A stretch of DNA of 64,000 nt from CAJXQU01 sp965223825 (GTDB lineage: Bacteria > Pseudomonadota > Gammaproteobacteria > CAJXQU01), in contig OZ245018.1 in NCBI GenBank assembly GCA_965223825.1, positions 2,232,001-2,296,000 on the forward strand, read 5' to 3'. Within the stretch, counting starts at the first letter, position 1. Every line of letters starts with the position of its first letter. This document shows, piece by piece, positions 41,832 through 51,383 of the stretch. Position numbers and translations under genes: made by a program. Under the pieces are notes generated by a model, which had not been told where the DNA came from, did no database searches, and worked only from the letters and a program-made list of their open reading frames with translations.

Positions 41832-43091
41832 TCAGTCTTTTTTTGTGATACCCGTTCGAACTTTTCGTACACCCAACCAGACAAAAAGCACGACCGGAAT
41901 GATTGAGATAGCCGTTAATGTTTTTGGTTCTATAGACCAAGGCAAATTACTACTGAGTTTGAATATTTTTTCAAGCAGTCCAATACTGTAATAACTGATC
42001 GCTACAACAGATAAACCTTCAACCGTTTCTTGTAAACGAAGCTGTTGGTGACCACGTTGATCCATTGATGCTAATAAGGCTTTATTCTGTTCTGCCATTG
42101 AGACGTTAACGCGAACTTGGAGCAGCCTACTAGCGGACGACACGCGGTTAGAAAGTTGATACAGCTCTTCTTGCACTGATTCGCAGGTTCTTATCGCGGG
42201 GTTAAAACGTCTATTTAAGAATGTCGACATGGTAGACATCTCTTCGAATGGTTCTTCTTGTAAATTAGCGAGACGTTCGTGGACCAATTCATTGTAGGCT
42301 CGTGTCGCTCTGAATCGATAACTTGCTTCGACTTGTAACGCTTCAATTTTCGTTGAAAGGTTTGTGATCTCTAATAACAGTTCTTGCTCTGCATAATGCG
42401 CAGCATCCGGTAGACGTCTTAGTATATCGGCGAGAGTTTCATCCATGAAAACGAGCTCTTGAATTAACTCTTTCGCTTTAGGGAATCCAAGTAAGGCCAA
42501 AATTCGATAAGATTCAAATTCGATCAATTGTTGTAATAGAAAACCTGTTCTCACATTTGAAAGATCAGCAACAAAAACCACATACTTTGCACTGTCATTA
42601 TGTAATCTAAAACTTGTCCAGACTGTTGCTTTACTATCCAACAAATAACTTCCAATGACTCGTTGTTCATCAAAATAGTTTTGAATACGTTCTTTATCAA
42701 TTTCTTGATATTGCTCTGGAATCAATTTAACTGAATTACAGATCAATAAATTTCCAGACAATTGACTCAACCATTCTTGCGAGTATGGTGTGGAATCGTC
42801 CAGTAGTAACGCTTCATCAATGCTATGTTGAATAAATAAGAAAGAACAAAACTCTCTATGTAATTCGAGCCTTACCTCACAATCATTTAGTTGCAGTACT
42901 AATTTATTAGCACCATTAATGTCTTCGGGTGGTATTTGATCATTTAAAGCATAGAAACTGCTGATGATTTCTTGAATTTCGTCAGCGTTTGTTTTTAGTA
43001 GAACCTGCCACACGGCACTTGGTAATGTAATCGCGGGAAGAGGACGAGCATGCAGCTCCGCATATAAATCTTTAGCTATAGGGTCAAGCAT
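41832..43091 (-). CDS. DUF3422 family membrane-anchored protein
   Basis: A 419-residue protein of the DUF3422 family. The N-terminal ELHARPLPAITLP (arginine and proline-rich start) is the family hallmark, followed by a long helical region with coiled-coil features (about 225-350), the segment FLNRRFNPAIRTCESVQ, and two C-terminal membrane helices (about 355-380 and 390-410) with a short basic tail. The function is unknown; the layout suggests a cytoplasmic domain anchored at the inner membrane. It is monocistronic, downstream of the tandem repeat on the opposite side. Confidence 0.88.
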   Translation of the reverse strand: MLDPIAKDLYAELHARPLPAITLPSAVWQVLLKTNADEIQEIISSFYALNDQIPPEDINGANKLVLQLNDCEVRLELHREFCSFLFIQHSIDEALLLDDSTPYSQEWLSQLSGNLLICNSVKLIPEQYQEIDKERIQNYFDEQRVIGSYLLDSKATVWTSFRLHNDSAKYVVFVADLSNVRTGFLLQQLIEFESYRILALLGFPKAKELIQELVFMDETLADILRRLPDAAHYAEQELLLEITNLSTKIEALQVEASYRFRATRAYNELVHERLANLQEEPFEEMSTMSTFLNRRFNPAIRTCESVQEELYQLSNRVSSASRLLQVRVNVSMAEQNKALLASMDQRGHQQLRLQETVEGLSVVAISYYSIGLLEKIFKLSSNLPWSIEPKTLTAISIIPVVLFVWLGVRKVRTGITKKD

Positions 43092-43291
43092 CTCTTTAAC
43101 ACCTAGTCGAATGAACTAGTAGAAGTGTAACAAGCTTTTTAGTATGACGGGAGATAGTTTGTACAAAACGATTGTCTTGACGAACGTTATCGATTCTAAA
43201 TAAATGAATCTATGCGTAGGCTATGATCTAAAACAAGATCATCAGAATGGGCCTTAGATAACTCATTGAGAATTAATGTTAAAGTTCACAT

Positions 43292-43330
43292 ACCTTCATT
43301 CCGACGAAAACCCTACGCCGAAATGAAGGT
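43292..43330 (-). terminator. Hairpin after the HEAT-like lipoprotein gene
   Basis: ACCTTCATTCCG (43292-43303) and CGAAATGAAGGT (43319-43330) pair with one mismatch over 12 bp, 20 bp after the stop of the minus-strand lipoprotein gene. There is no T run, so it may be a processing or Rho-type signal. The remainder of 43092-43349 shows no gene. Confidence 0.5.
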
Positions 43331-43349
43331 TTACTATCGCTAAGACTAC

Positions 43350-44315
43350 CTAGATATATAAACTAATGATCATAGAGTTCCATTTGGCCTCACGCGTGGA
43401 AAGTTCATCCCATTTCGATTTTTCTTGCTTGAGAAAGTCAATCGAGTCTTGGCTACCTATATCAGCAATCGCTTTAAGGGCCATACCGCGATCTTGCCAA
43501 CTTGAGCCGTCTGCATAAATCTTTTTAAGATCACTCATTGAGTCATTATCTTTAAGTATCCCTAAGCTTGAAATGGCCGCAAGCCTGATATATTCATCAG
43601 TACTGGTTGATAGTTTTCGAAGTAACTTCAATGCACTTTTATTGTTAGAAAAACCTAATTCGTAAACATCTAAATAGCTAAGTTTGTTTTCCCCTGACTC
43701 ACTGTTGATCTTTTCACCAAGCTTATTCACTTCTTGATCCGTTAAGGAATAGTTAAATAATTCCATATTTATCTTTGCGACAATTTCTTTAATTAAGACT
43801 TGCAACGGCTCGTTGAAACAAGGCTCATTAATCTCATTCATAGTCCACACAGGCACTTTCGCTCTTTTTACAAAAGCTGCGACATTAATTTCTTTACCAT
43901 TAAAGGTCAGTTTTGCTTTAGCAGTAGAGAGCGTCACCATCGGTGAGAAACCACTCACCCGGTTGTTAAATATCTCAAACTTCTCGAGAATTAATTTATT
44001 AACTGAACTCTCATCTAAAACCAACGGAACTCCTCTCGCTTTTAATTCACTTTCAATTGACTCCTTAACATAACTCATCGTGTCAATTGATTGCCCGTTG
44101 TGGCTTATGTTAATTATTACCTTACCCTGCGAAATATTATGTTTATCACCAAGCCCATCGACGATTGCGACACTACTGTTTTCCACATTGTTATTTGAAG
44201 TATACGGAGTCTTTGAATAATCTGGATTGGTGACAGGCACAGTAAGTGAACAAGCCTGACATAAAAGAAAAATAATGGATGCTAGCGAAGCCTTACTGAA
44301 AGTTGCGATATTCAT
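43350..44315 (-). CDS. Lipoprotein with HEAT-like C-terminal repeats
   Basis: About 321 residues from the ATG at 44315, chosen for the AAAGGT site 8 bases upstream (the frame is open to 44351). The signal peptide ends in lipobox LLCQAC. Residues about 35-200 form a domain reminiscent of YajG-type lipoproteins (VIINISHNGQS, TMSYVKESIESELKARGVPL, LEKFEIFNN), and residues about 235-310 contain two to three HEAT-like helix pairs (ALKLLRKLSTSTDEYIRLAA, ALKAIADIGSQDSIDFLK). The function is unknown; an envelope scaffold is possible. Confidence 0.65.
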   Translation of the reverse strand: MNIATFSKASLASIIFLLCQACSLTVPVTNPDYSKTPYTSNNNVENSSVAIVDGLGDKHNISQGKVIINISHNGQSIDTMSYVKESIESELKARGVPLVLDESSVNKLILEKFEIFNNRVSGFSPMVTLSTAKAKLTFNGKEINVAAFVKRAKVPVWTMNEINEPCFNEPLQVLIKEIVAKINMELFNYSLTDQEVNKLGEKINSESGENKLSYLDVYELGFSNNKSALKLLRKLSTSTDEYIRLAAISSLGILKDNDSMSDLKKIYADGSSWQDRGMALKAIADIGSQDSIDFLKQEKSKWDELSTREAKWNSMIISLYI

Positions 44316-44681
44316 ACTACTACCTTTATAAAATTTTAAAGAATGAATCATCTTGATTCACATTAATTAACACTGAATGCATGACCAGTGTAGACAGTTA
44401 GAATATCAACTGAAGCTCAGGAAATTTGCCCGGCGATTTGTTATTAAGGTTAAATTTCGAAAAATCGTTTTCTAACCTTCAGGTAGGTCATAAACACAAT
44501 TTAAATATAGGACTAAGGGGCTATTTCATCTCAGGGTAGTTTACCGTGAGGACAAAAGAGGTAATCGATTATAGACAAGGCACAACCAAGCTTTGGTGCA
44601 CCTGTTGACGACTCCGAGATTCTTTACAATGTTAAGCAACACTGATGGCATTGCTAGATCATAGAGATGCCATAAAGTACT
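44316..44681. other. 366-bp stretch without a gene
   Basis: The upstream region of the lipoprotein gene and the downstream region of the DUF1415 gene. I see no coding frame, RNA or strong terminator. Confidence 0.5.
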
Positions 44682-45224
44682 TTATTTTTCAGAGAAACAC
44701 TTTTGCAATAACGCGTTGAGATTATCACTCCCTAACGCCTGTGTATTTTCGATGTTATTTTCGGGGATGAGATCAACATTGGGATAATTCGAGATCGCTA
44801 AGGCCAAGCTTTCTTCTCGAATCAAATGAAGTATGGGATAAGGTGATTTGTTTGTGTAGTTTTCAGCATCGTCTGGTGCTGTACCGGCAAATTGATAGTC
44901 TGGGTGAAAACTTGCAATTTGTATTACACCTTCCAAATCTTGCTGAATGAGTGTTTCATTCGCCACATCAAGAAATTGATTGTATTCGTCGAAATCCTGA
45001 AGCACATTAGGATGAATCAATAATGTTGTTTCAATCGTATTATCTGACAACAATAAAGTTAGTTCAGATTTTAAACAATGAATAAGTGATTCAACATTAT
45101 CCGATTCCGAAACAGTGTAACGAACGCGATTATTTACTATTTCACGCTTCGCAAAAGGACAAAAGTTCAAGCCGATGACGACGGTTTCAACCCAGTTCTC
45201 GACCGATTTCTTATAATAATTCAT
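44682..45224 (-). CDS. DUF1415 family protein
   Basis: A 180-residue protein of the DUF1415 family. Family hallmarks are VVIGLNFCPFAKRE near the N-terminus, FDEYNQFLDVA in the middle and the block IASFHPDYQFAGTAPDDAENYTNKSPYPILHLIREES (seen in short pieces: ASFHPDYQFAG, APDDAENYTN, SPYPILHLIRE). The function is unknown; the conserved Cys, His and Asp suggest an enzyme. It lies 26 bp downstream of the MOSC gene and is probably cotranscribed with it. Confidence 0.9.
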   Translation of the reverse strand: MNYYKKSVENWVETVVIGLNFCPFAKREIVNNRVRYTVSESDNVESLIHCLKSELTLLLSDNTIETTLLIHPNVLQDFDEYNQFLDVANETLIQQDLEGVIQIASFHPDYQFAGTAPDDAENYTNKSPYPILHLIREESLALAISNYPNVDLIPENNIENTQALGSDNLNALLQKCFSEK

Positions 45225-45250
45225 TTTAATACCATGTAGTCCATGCTAAT

Positions 45251-45706
45251 TTATTCTTCGATCACCAACGTCATCCCGATCGATATCTCACCATTACTAC
45301 ATACATCAGCACGTAGCCCACCATTGTCTAACCAAGCTTTTACGACTTCAACACTAGTCATGTTTTCATCCATGAGTGTGTCACCTAAATCTTTACAGGG
45401 TTGGCATTTTTCAACGCCTTTAAATCGAACACCACCAATTAAAAAATATTTTCCCACCAATTGATTTAAATCGACACCTTCCGTTACCACATTGCGTCGT
45501 GTTGCAGCATTCGTGATTGATCGCGCATTGTCTCGATTAAATGCGATTATCGATTCATGAGTAATAAACGTGATGTTTTGTCCCGGCCACTTATGTTTAT
45601 TAAAGTTTCTATCACCAACAATTCCAGCGCCAGAGACGACTTTGATCGTATCAACTTCTCTTAGTATCCCGCCTGTTCGTTCTGATAGATAAAGTGACTT
45701 AATCAT
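45251..45706 (-). CDS. MOSC domain protein
   Basis: A 151-residue single-domain MOSC protein (molybdenum cofactor sulfurase C-terminal type). It shows AGIVGDRNF, FITHESIIAFN, ATRRNVVTEG, KYFLIGGVRFKGVEKCQPC with the conserved cysteine, and GLRADVCSNG near the end. Small bacterial MOSC proteins such as YiiM-type act on molybdenum-cofactor-linked thiols or 6-hydroxylaminopurine detoxification. It is the first gene of a two-gene unit with DUF1415. Confidence 0.9.
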   Translation of the reverse strand: MIKSLYLSERTGGILREVDTIKVVSGAGIVGDRNFNKHKWPGQNITFITHESIIAFNRDNARSITNAATRRNVVTEGVDLNQLVGKYFLIGGVRFKGVEKCQPCKDLGDTLMDENMTSVEVVKAWLDNGGLRADVCSNGEISIGMTLVIEE

Positions 45707-45756
45707 TTGCTCTTTTTATTTAGGATTAATACTGTACATTCTATCTATTTTTGTCA

Positions 45757-45793
45757 TAAAAAAAGCCGATTTGTTAATTTAACAAACCGGCTT
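45757..45793 (-). terminator. Terminator of the small exported protein gene
   Basis: AAGCCGATTTGTTAA (45763-45777) pairs with TTAACAAACCGGCTT (45779-45793) with one mismatch; on the minus strand it is followed by a T run. It lies about 55 bp after the stop at 45848. Confidence 0.82.
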
Positions 45794-45847
45794 CCGATCT
45801 TATACGATCATCTCAGTGCTGTACCTCAAATGATCAGCACATGTTTT

Positions 45848-46159
45848 TTATAACTCTTCTTCAACGTCTGTTGGGCCTTTACCTTCTGTCGTACTCATAG
45901 AAGTGTCTGTTTGTGATTCCTGATAACTATCTTTGGCTTCTTTCTCACAAAGCTCTTTAGGATGCTCGATCGTCAGTTCATCACAGCGCGCCATTGCATC
46001 TTCATACTCTTGCATTGCGCCGCCTTTTGACTCCATGGTTTGTTCACCTTCAGGCATCGGCGTAACTTCTTCCGCATCGATTTGCTCTGCTGAGCTAAGA
46101 CTTGGTGCGAGTAAACCTAAAGATAGGATTGAAGTTGCTACTAATTTTTGTAAGTTCAT
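45848..46159 (-). CDS. Small acidic exported protein, unknown
   Basis: A 103-residue protein with a Sec signal peptide (cleavage near SSAE, about residue 24). The mature part is very acidic, rich in Glu, Met, Ser and Thr, with two cysteines (ARCDEL, ELCEKE) that could form one disulfide, and a low-complexity tail. A good GGAGAT site precedes the ATG, and a clear terminator follows. No family recognised; it looks like a small periplasmic stress- or metal-related protein, but that is speculation. Confidence 0.68.
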   Translation of the reverse strand: MNLQKLVATSILSLGLLAPSLSSAEQIDAEEVTPMPEGEQTMESKGGAMQEYEDAMARCDELTIEHPKELCEKEAKDSYQESQTDTSMSTTEGKGPTDVEEEL

Positions 46160-46348
46160 ATTGATCTCCTTCAGTTATTTAGAATGAATCAATTGCACCT
46201 TTAATATCTTGAAAAGATACAATGACGCTACGATAACCAAGGGGAGTTTTAATTGATGTCAGAAACCCCCAACACGAAGTCGTACACCTTCCGCCATTCA
46301 ACCGTAGGACATGACGCACACGTTATTATTAACAATCAGAATCTTTAT

Positions 46349-46966
46349 TTAATTTGAAACACAAATTATTTCATTCATCGGAATATCATGAGGTTGCGGA
46401 TAAATCGTTTTAAGACTCGCAAGATCGAGTCCTACACCAATGGCATAAAATGGGGCGCTGAAGCTTGCCAACGTGCGATCGTAAAACCCGCCACCGTAAC
46501 CAAGACGATAACCTTGCTCATCAAAACCCACGAGCGGCACCAACAACATTGACGGCTCTACAAGCTGTCGTTGCTCTGGGACTGGTATATTCCAAACACC
46601 GGGCACCAGTTTCATCTCTGGTGTCCATAAACGAAACTCCAGCGGATGTGCTGACTGCACCACGGCAGGTAATGCGATCGTCCAACCATTTTCACGCGCC
46701 TGCTGCATCACGCCACGTAAATCAAACTCGCCTTTAATTGGCCAATAACCGCCTAAGATTCCCGGTGTAAAACACGCTAATCGCGCTAAAACCTTTTTCT
46801 CGATCGACGCCAGACAACTTTTACGTTTGTCCTTTCCTATCTTAATTCGACTCCTGATCAAGCTTTCTCGTTTCTCTTTGCGCCAGTCATTAATCTCTGG
46901 CCAATCTTTCAGCCCAAGATTCTCCTCTTTCTGAACGCCCTGATCAGGCTTAATGTCTTTTTTCAT
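46349..46966 (-). CDS. fau: 5-formyltetrahydrofolate cyclo-ligase
   Basis: ATP-dependent enzyme that turns 5-formyl-THF into 5,10-methenyl-THF (YgfA/Fau/MTHFS). About 205 residues from the ATG at 46966; a GTG 9 bp upstream is also possible. The N-terminus is about 30 residues longer than usual before the RSRIKIGKDKRKS start region. Motifs: GGYWPIKGEFDLRGV, LPAVVQSAHPLEFRLW, and the phosphate-binding LVPLVGFDEQGYRLGYGGGFYDRTL in overlapping pieces. In many gammaproteobacteria 6S RNA precedes this gene; I could not recognise it here. Confidence 0.92.
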   Translation of the reverse strand: MKKDIKPDQGVQKEENLGLKDWPEINDWRKEKRESLIRSRIKIGKDKRKSCLASIEKKVLARLACFTPGILGGYWPIKGEFDLRGVMQQARENGWTIALPAVVQSAHPLEFRLWTPEMKLVPGVWNIPVPEQRQLVEPSMLLVPLVGFDEQGYRLGYGGGFYDRTLASFSAPFYAIGVGLDLASLKTIYPQPHDIPMNEIICVSN

Positions 46967-47380
46967 AACACCCACTCTTCCTGTTGAGGCTGTGATCGCA
47001 AAACACGTCTCAACAAAATCATCGATTTACGAGCAATACAATAACGGCCGCGTTAGTCAGAATCAAAACGATACGAAGATTCCGCGATCAAGCCGTACTA
47101 AGAGACGGACGATTGACAGCGCTAAAGGGCTCCCTCTAAGACTTCTGAAACCGGAAAAACAAGCAAAATCAATCACAAACTCTCGCTTAAAAAGACAGGC
47201 TACCTCAACAAAACTGACATATTAAAGACTTAGAGTGATAATCCTCTGTAAGCACGATAGGTGTTTGTGGATGCCCAGTCTCCTCATTAGACAATTTGAA
47301 AGGTGATTTCTTGAAGTCAAACAAAGCAAAACACGCTATACTTAGGGACTTTTTCTAATCAGATACAGACGATTACGACT
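46967..47380. promoter_or_regulatory. Divergent control region of fau and guaB
   Basis: About 414 bp without a supported gene. For guaB a -10 box TATACT is at 47337-47342 with a weak -35 candidate (TTGAAG at 47311) and an A-rich tract between. No purine riboswitch, PurR-type palindrome or 6S RNA fold could be recognised by eye. Confidence 0.4.
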
Positions 47381-48847
47381 ATGCGAATCATTGGTGAAGC
47401 ACTGACCTTCGACGACGTTTTGCTGGTTCCCGCGCACTCAGCTATATTGCCGAAAGAAGCCAGCCTTAAAACGCTAATCACACGTGATATTTCCATGAAT
47501 ATCCCCATCATTTCTGCTGCGATGGATACCGTCACAGAATCCAAGCTGGCTATTGCAATGGCTCAGCAAGGCGGCATGGGTATTATTCACAAAAACCTGA
47601 GTATCACGAAACAATCGGCAGAAGTCCGCAAAGTTAAAAAATACGAAAGCGGTATCGTACAAGACCCGATCACCGTGTCACCGGAGACGAAGCTCAGCCA
47701 AGTGCATGAGTTAATCAATAAATATCATATTTCTGGTCTTCCCGTTGTCGATGGCGAAAAACTCGTCGGCATTATTACCAATCGCGATCTGCGTTTTGAA
47801 AATGATCTCGATAAACCTGTCGCCAGCATCATGACGCCGCAAGACAAGCTGATCACCGTAAAAGAAGGCGCCAGCCATGAAGAGGCGATCGAAAAACTGC
47901 ACAAGCACCGCATTGAAAAAGTCCTTGTCGTAAACGATGACTTCCAATTACGCGGGCTGGTCACCGTTAAAGATATTCGTAAATCCAAAAAATACCCCAA
48001 TGCTTGTAAAGATTCGCGTGAACGCTTACGTGTTGGCGCAGCCGTGGGAACGGGCAAAGGCACCCATGAACGCATTGAAGCGTTGATCAGCGCCGGTGTT
48101 GACGTGATTGTAGTGGATACGGCGCATGGCCATTCGCAAGGTGTGCTGGACATGGTCAAGTGGACGAAAACTCATCATGGGAATGACGTGCAGATCATCG
48201 GTGGGAATATCGCCACTGGTACAGCCGCACTTGCATTGGTTGAAGCCGGTGCCGATGGTGTAAAAGTTGGGATTGGTCCGGGTTCAATTTGTACCACTCG
48301 TATTGTTACCGGGATTGGCGTTCCGCAAATCACCGCGATCGATAATGTCGTCAATGCGCTTAAAGGCACCGGCGTTCCGTTGATCGCTGATGGAGGTATT
48401 CGTTACTCGGGTGATATTTCCAAGGCCATTGTCGCTGGCGCGCATGTGGTGATGATCGGCGGGATGTTCGCGGGTACAGAAGAGGCCCCCGGTGAAGTTG
48501 AGCTATATCAAGGCCGATCGTATAAATCGTATCGCGGTATGGGCTCAGTCGGTGCGATGTCACAAAAACACGGCTCGTCTGATCGCTATTTCCAAGAAAG
48601 CGATGAAATCGAGAAACTCGTGCCTGAAGGCATCGAAGGTCGCGTACCTTATAAAGGCCCAGTCTCGGCAATCGTGCATCAAATGCTCGGCGGCGTTCGC
48701 GCCTCAATGGGGTATACGGGTTGTGCGACGATGGACGAAATGCGCACTAAACCAGAATTCGTCAAAGTTTCGCCAGCCGGCATGCGTGAAAGTCATGTAC
48801 ACGATGTGACGATCACGAAAGAACCACCGAACTATCAACAAAGTTAA
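47381..48847 (+). CDS. guaB: Inosine-5'-monophosphate dehydrogenase
   Basis: NAD-dependent IMP dehydrogenase, committing step of GMP synthesis; 488 residues, usual length. TIM barrel with two inserted CBS domains (about 95-205: PITVSPETKLSQVHELI, SIMTPQDKLITVKEGAS), the active-site loop with catalytic Cys in GIGPGSICTTRIV, the phosphate-binding DGGIRYSGDI and GGMFAGTEEAPGE, the flap YRGMGSVGAM and a C-terminal GCATMDEMRT. It is followed by guaA 40 bp later, forming the classical guaBA operon. Confidence 0.97.
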   Translation: MRIIGEALTFDDVLLVPAHSAILPKEASLKTLITRDISMNIPIISAAMDTVTESKLAIAMAQQGGMGIIHKNLSITKQSAEVRKVKKYESGIVQDPITVSPETKLSQVHELINKYHISGLPVVDGEKLVGIITNRDLRFENDLDKPVASIMTPQDKLITVKEGASHEEAIEKLHKHRIEKVLVVNDDFQLRGLVTVKDIRKSKKYPNACKDSRERLRVGAAVGTGKGTHERIEALISAGVDVIVVDTAHGHSQGVLDMVKWTKTHHGNDVQIIGGNIATGTAALALVEAGADGVKVGIGPGSICTTRIVTGIGVPQITAIDNVVNALKGTGVPLIADGGIRYSGDISKAIVAGAHVVMIGGMFAGTEEAPGEVELYQGRSYKSYRGMGSVGAMSQKHGSSDRYFQESDEIEKLVPEGIEGRVPYKGPVSAIVHQMLGGVRASMGYTGCATMDEMRTKPEFVKVSPAGMRESHVHDVTITKEPPNYQQS

Positions 48848-48887
48848 TCGTTCGATCAGTAACCAAACCACAAGGCAGTAAAGATTA

Positions 48888-50459
48888 ATGAAAGACATTC
48901 ATGCGGATCGCATCCTTATTCTGGATTTTGGATCACAATACACACAATTGATCGCACGTCGCGTGCGCGAAGCCGGAGTTTACTGTGAAATCCACCCATT
49001 TGATATTTCTGATGACGCAATCCGTGAGTTGTCACCCAAAGGAATTATCCTTTCCGGTGGCCCTGAATCTGTCTTAGAAAGCGACTACAGCGCGCCGCAA
49101 ACCGTGTTTGAATGCGGCGTCCCGATCCTTGGTATTTGCTACGGTATGCAAACTATGGCGAATCAGCTTGGCGGCGAAGTCGAATCTTCCGATCATCGCG
49201 AATTTGGTTACGCACAAGTTCGCGCGCGTGGCCATTCGCTGTTGCTCAAAGAAATTGAGGACCACACCACCACTGAAGGTTGGGGGTTATTAGACGTTTG
49301 GATGAGTCATGGCGATCGCGTCAAAACCTTACCACCGGGATTCAAAGTTATCGCTTCAACCGACAGCGCTCCGATCGCCGGTATGGCCGATGAAGATCGT
49401 CATTATTACGGCTTACAATTTCACCCAGAAGTCACGCACACGCGACAAGGCATGCGCATCCTGAACCGTTTCCTACAGGACATTTGTGCCTGCGATGCCA
49501 GCTGGACTACAGAAAATATTATCGAAGACAGCATTGCACGCGTGCGAGAACACGTCGGCGCGGAAAAAGTCTTGCTGGGATTATCCGGCGGTGTCGATTC
49601 TTCCGTTGTGGCCGCTTTACTGCATCGCGCCATTGGCGATCAACTCACGTGTGTGTTTGTCGACAACGGCCTGCTACGTTTAGACGAAGGTGATCAAGTC
49701 ATGACCACCTTCGCTGAGCACATGGGCGTAAACGTGATCCGCGTGAATGCGCAAGATCGCTTTATGAATGCGCTTGCAGGCGAAGACGACCCTGAGAAAA
49801 AACGCGTCATCATCGGCAACACGTTCATTCATGTCTTTGATGAGGAAGCAACAAAACTGCAAGACGTAAATTGGCTCGCACAGGGCACAATTTACCCTGA
49901 CGTAATCGAATCAGCGGGTTCTAAAACCGGTAAAGCGCATGTGATCAAATCACATCATAATGTCGGTGGTTTACCGGATGATATGAATCTGCAATTAGTC
50001 GAACCGCTGCGTGAATTATTCAAAGATGAGGTTCGTCGTCTAGGTGTCGAACTTGGTTTACCCTCAGAAATGATCTATCGCCACCCTTTTCCAGGTCCCG
50101 GCCTTGGCGTGCGGATTCTTGGTGAAGTGAAAAAAGAATACGCGGAGATTTTGCGACGTGCTGATGCAATCTTCATGGAAGAACTACATAAAGCCGACTA
50201 CTACGATAAAGTCAGCCAAGCCTTCGCCGTATTCCTGCCAGTAAAATCGGTTGGCGTAACTGGCGATGCACGAAACTACAATTACGTAATCGCACTTCGT
50301 GCCGTCGAAACCATCGACTTCATGACCGCACATTGGGCACACCTACCCTATGATCTGCTCGACACGCTTTCACGACGTATCATTAATGAAATCGCCGATG
50401 TTTCCCGCGTGGTTTATGATATTTCCGGCAAGCCTCCTGCGACGATCGAGTGGGAATAA
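48888..50459 (+). CDS. guaA: GMP synthase (glutamine-hydrolysing)
   Basis: Converts XMP to GMP with ATP and glutamine; 523 residues. An N-terminal class I glutamine amidotransferase domain carries nucleophile Cys in GICYGMQTMA and the His-Glu pair in FHPEVTHT; an ATP pyrophosphatase domain carries the P-loop LSGGVDSSVVAALL; a C-terminal dimerisation domain ends PPATIEWE. All key residues are present. It is the second gene of guaBA; tadA follows after 33 bp. Confidence 0.97.
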   Translation: MKDIHADRILILDFGSQYTQLIARRVREAGVYCEIHPFDISDDAIRELSPKGIILSGGPESVLESDYSAPQTVFECGVPILGICYGMQTMANQLGGEVESSDHREFGYAQVRARGHSLLLKEIEDHTTTEGWGLLDVWMSHGDRVKTLPPGFKVIASTDSAPIAGMADEDRHYYGLQFHPEVTHTRQGMRILNRFLQDICACDASWTTENIIEDSIARVREHVGAEKVLLGLSGGVDSSVVAALLHRAIGDQLTCVFVDNGLLRLDEGDQVMTTFAEHMGVNVIRVNAQDRFMNALAGEDDPEKKRVIIGNTFIHVFDEEATKLQDVNWLAQGTIYPDVIESAGSKTGKAHVIKSHHNVGGLPDDMNLQLVEPLRELFKDEVRRLGVELGLPSEMIYRHPFPGPGLGVRILGEVKKEYAEILRRADAIFMEELHKADYYDKVSQAFAVFLPVKSVGVTGDARNYNYVIALRAVETIDFMTAHWAHLPYDLLDTLSRRIINEIADVSRVVYDISGKPPATIEWE

Positions 50460-50492
50460 CCAGCCTGTTCATCAATTACGCATAACCGCGAC

Positions 50493-50960
50493 GTGAACAC
50501 CGCAGCTCAGCCCGATCAGGACGAAATCTGGATGCATGAAGCCCTACAGCTTGCAGCACAAGCTGAGGCTGAGGGGGAAGTCCCCGTTGGCGCGCTGATC
50601 GTCAAAGAAAATGCGATTATTGGAAAGGGTTGGAATCGTCCGATTGCAAATCATGACCCTACCGCACACGCGGAAATTATGGCCTTGCGTGCTGCAGCAC
50701 AACATTTAAAAAATTACCGACTTCCTGACACAACGCTTTACGTCACACTCGAGCCTTGCGCAATGTGTGCAGGTGCAATAATTCATGCACGAATTAAGCG
50801 CGTTGTTTTTGCAACGCACGATCCTCGCGGCGGTGCAGCAGGAAGTGTCTTCGATATTCTTGTAAACCATCAATTAAACCACCGCGTTAATACTACGTCC
50901 GGTATTTTACAAGCAGAGGCGACTAATCAATTAAAAACGTTCTTTAAAGCGCGACGTTAG
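50493..50960 (+). CDS. tadA: tRNA adenosine(34) deaminase TadA
   Basis: Zinc deaminase that makes inosine at the wobble position of tRNA-Arg(ACG). 155 residues from a GTG start; the GTG is preferred because EIWMHEALQLA aligns with the usual TadA N-terminus, whereas the ATG at 50532 would cut it. Zinc and catalytic motifs HAEIMAL and PCAMCAGAIIHARI are intact, as is the FATHDPRGGAAGS region. It follows guaA, a common neighbour. No clear Shine-Dalgarno sequence is seen before the GTG. Confidence 0.94.
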   Translation: MNTAAQPDQDEIWMHEALQLAAQAEAEGEVPVGALIVKENAIIGKGWNRPIANHDPTAHAEIMALRAAAQHLKNYRLPDTTLYVTLEPCAMCAGAIIHARIKRVVFATHDPRGGAAGSVFDILVNHQLNHRVNTTSGILQAEATNQLKTFFKARR

Positions 50961-51047
50961 TGGCAAATAATAACAAGATTTGAGAATTTAAATTTTCTTA
51001 GCACTTTTTCACTTCCGCCCTGAGAAAAGTTAGGCTAGGATGAAGCC

Positions 51048-51383
51048 ATGAATAAAATAAAAAGAAAAATTGATGGTTTATTCCTGTATGAATCAGCACA
51101 TTGCCCTTACTGCATGATTGTGCGTCGCGCCATTAATCACCTAGGTTTAAGTATTCCTTCAAGAGACACAAACAAAACAGAAAACTGGCAAGAATTACAA
51201 AAACTGGGTGGCAAATCTCAAGTACCTTGTTTACGTATAGAGAAAGACGGTGAAACACATTGGCTATACGAATCCAGCGACATTATTCACTATATTGATA
51301 AACATTATGGCGAAGCAACATGGGCTGAACCTGTCAGTGAAGAGAAAATGCCGATTCGTTCTTCGGCTAAGTCGTCAAAGTAA
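51048..51383 (+). CDS. Glutaredoxin-like protein with CPYC site
   Basis: A 111-residue thioredoxin-fold protein. The active site CPYC is at about 19-22 (ESAHCPYCMIVRRA), the cis-proline is in SQVPCLRI, and YESSDIIHYID gives the glutathione-binding end. The layout matches the N-terminal domain of GrxB or GST-type proteins (glutaredoxin family). It has a basic tail (SSAKSSK) that overlaps the end of the convergent mutarotase gene by 17 bases. Likely a dithiol glutaredoxin of the cytoplasm. Confidence 0.85.
   Translation: MNKIKRKIDGLFLYESAHCPYCMIVRRAINHLGLSIPSRDTNKTENWQELQKLGGKSQVPCLRIEKDGETHWLYESSDIIHYIDKHYGEATWAEPVSEEKMPIRSSAKSSK

Noticed and set aside
47041..47340. Possible 6S RNA upstream of fau
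   Set aside because: The position is typical, but the conserved bulge and closing-stem sequences of 6S RNA could not be found on either strand.
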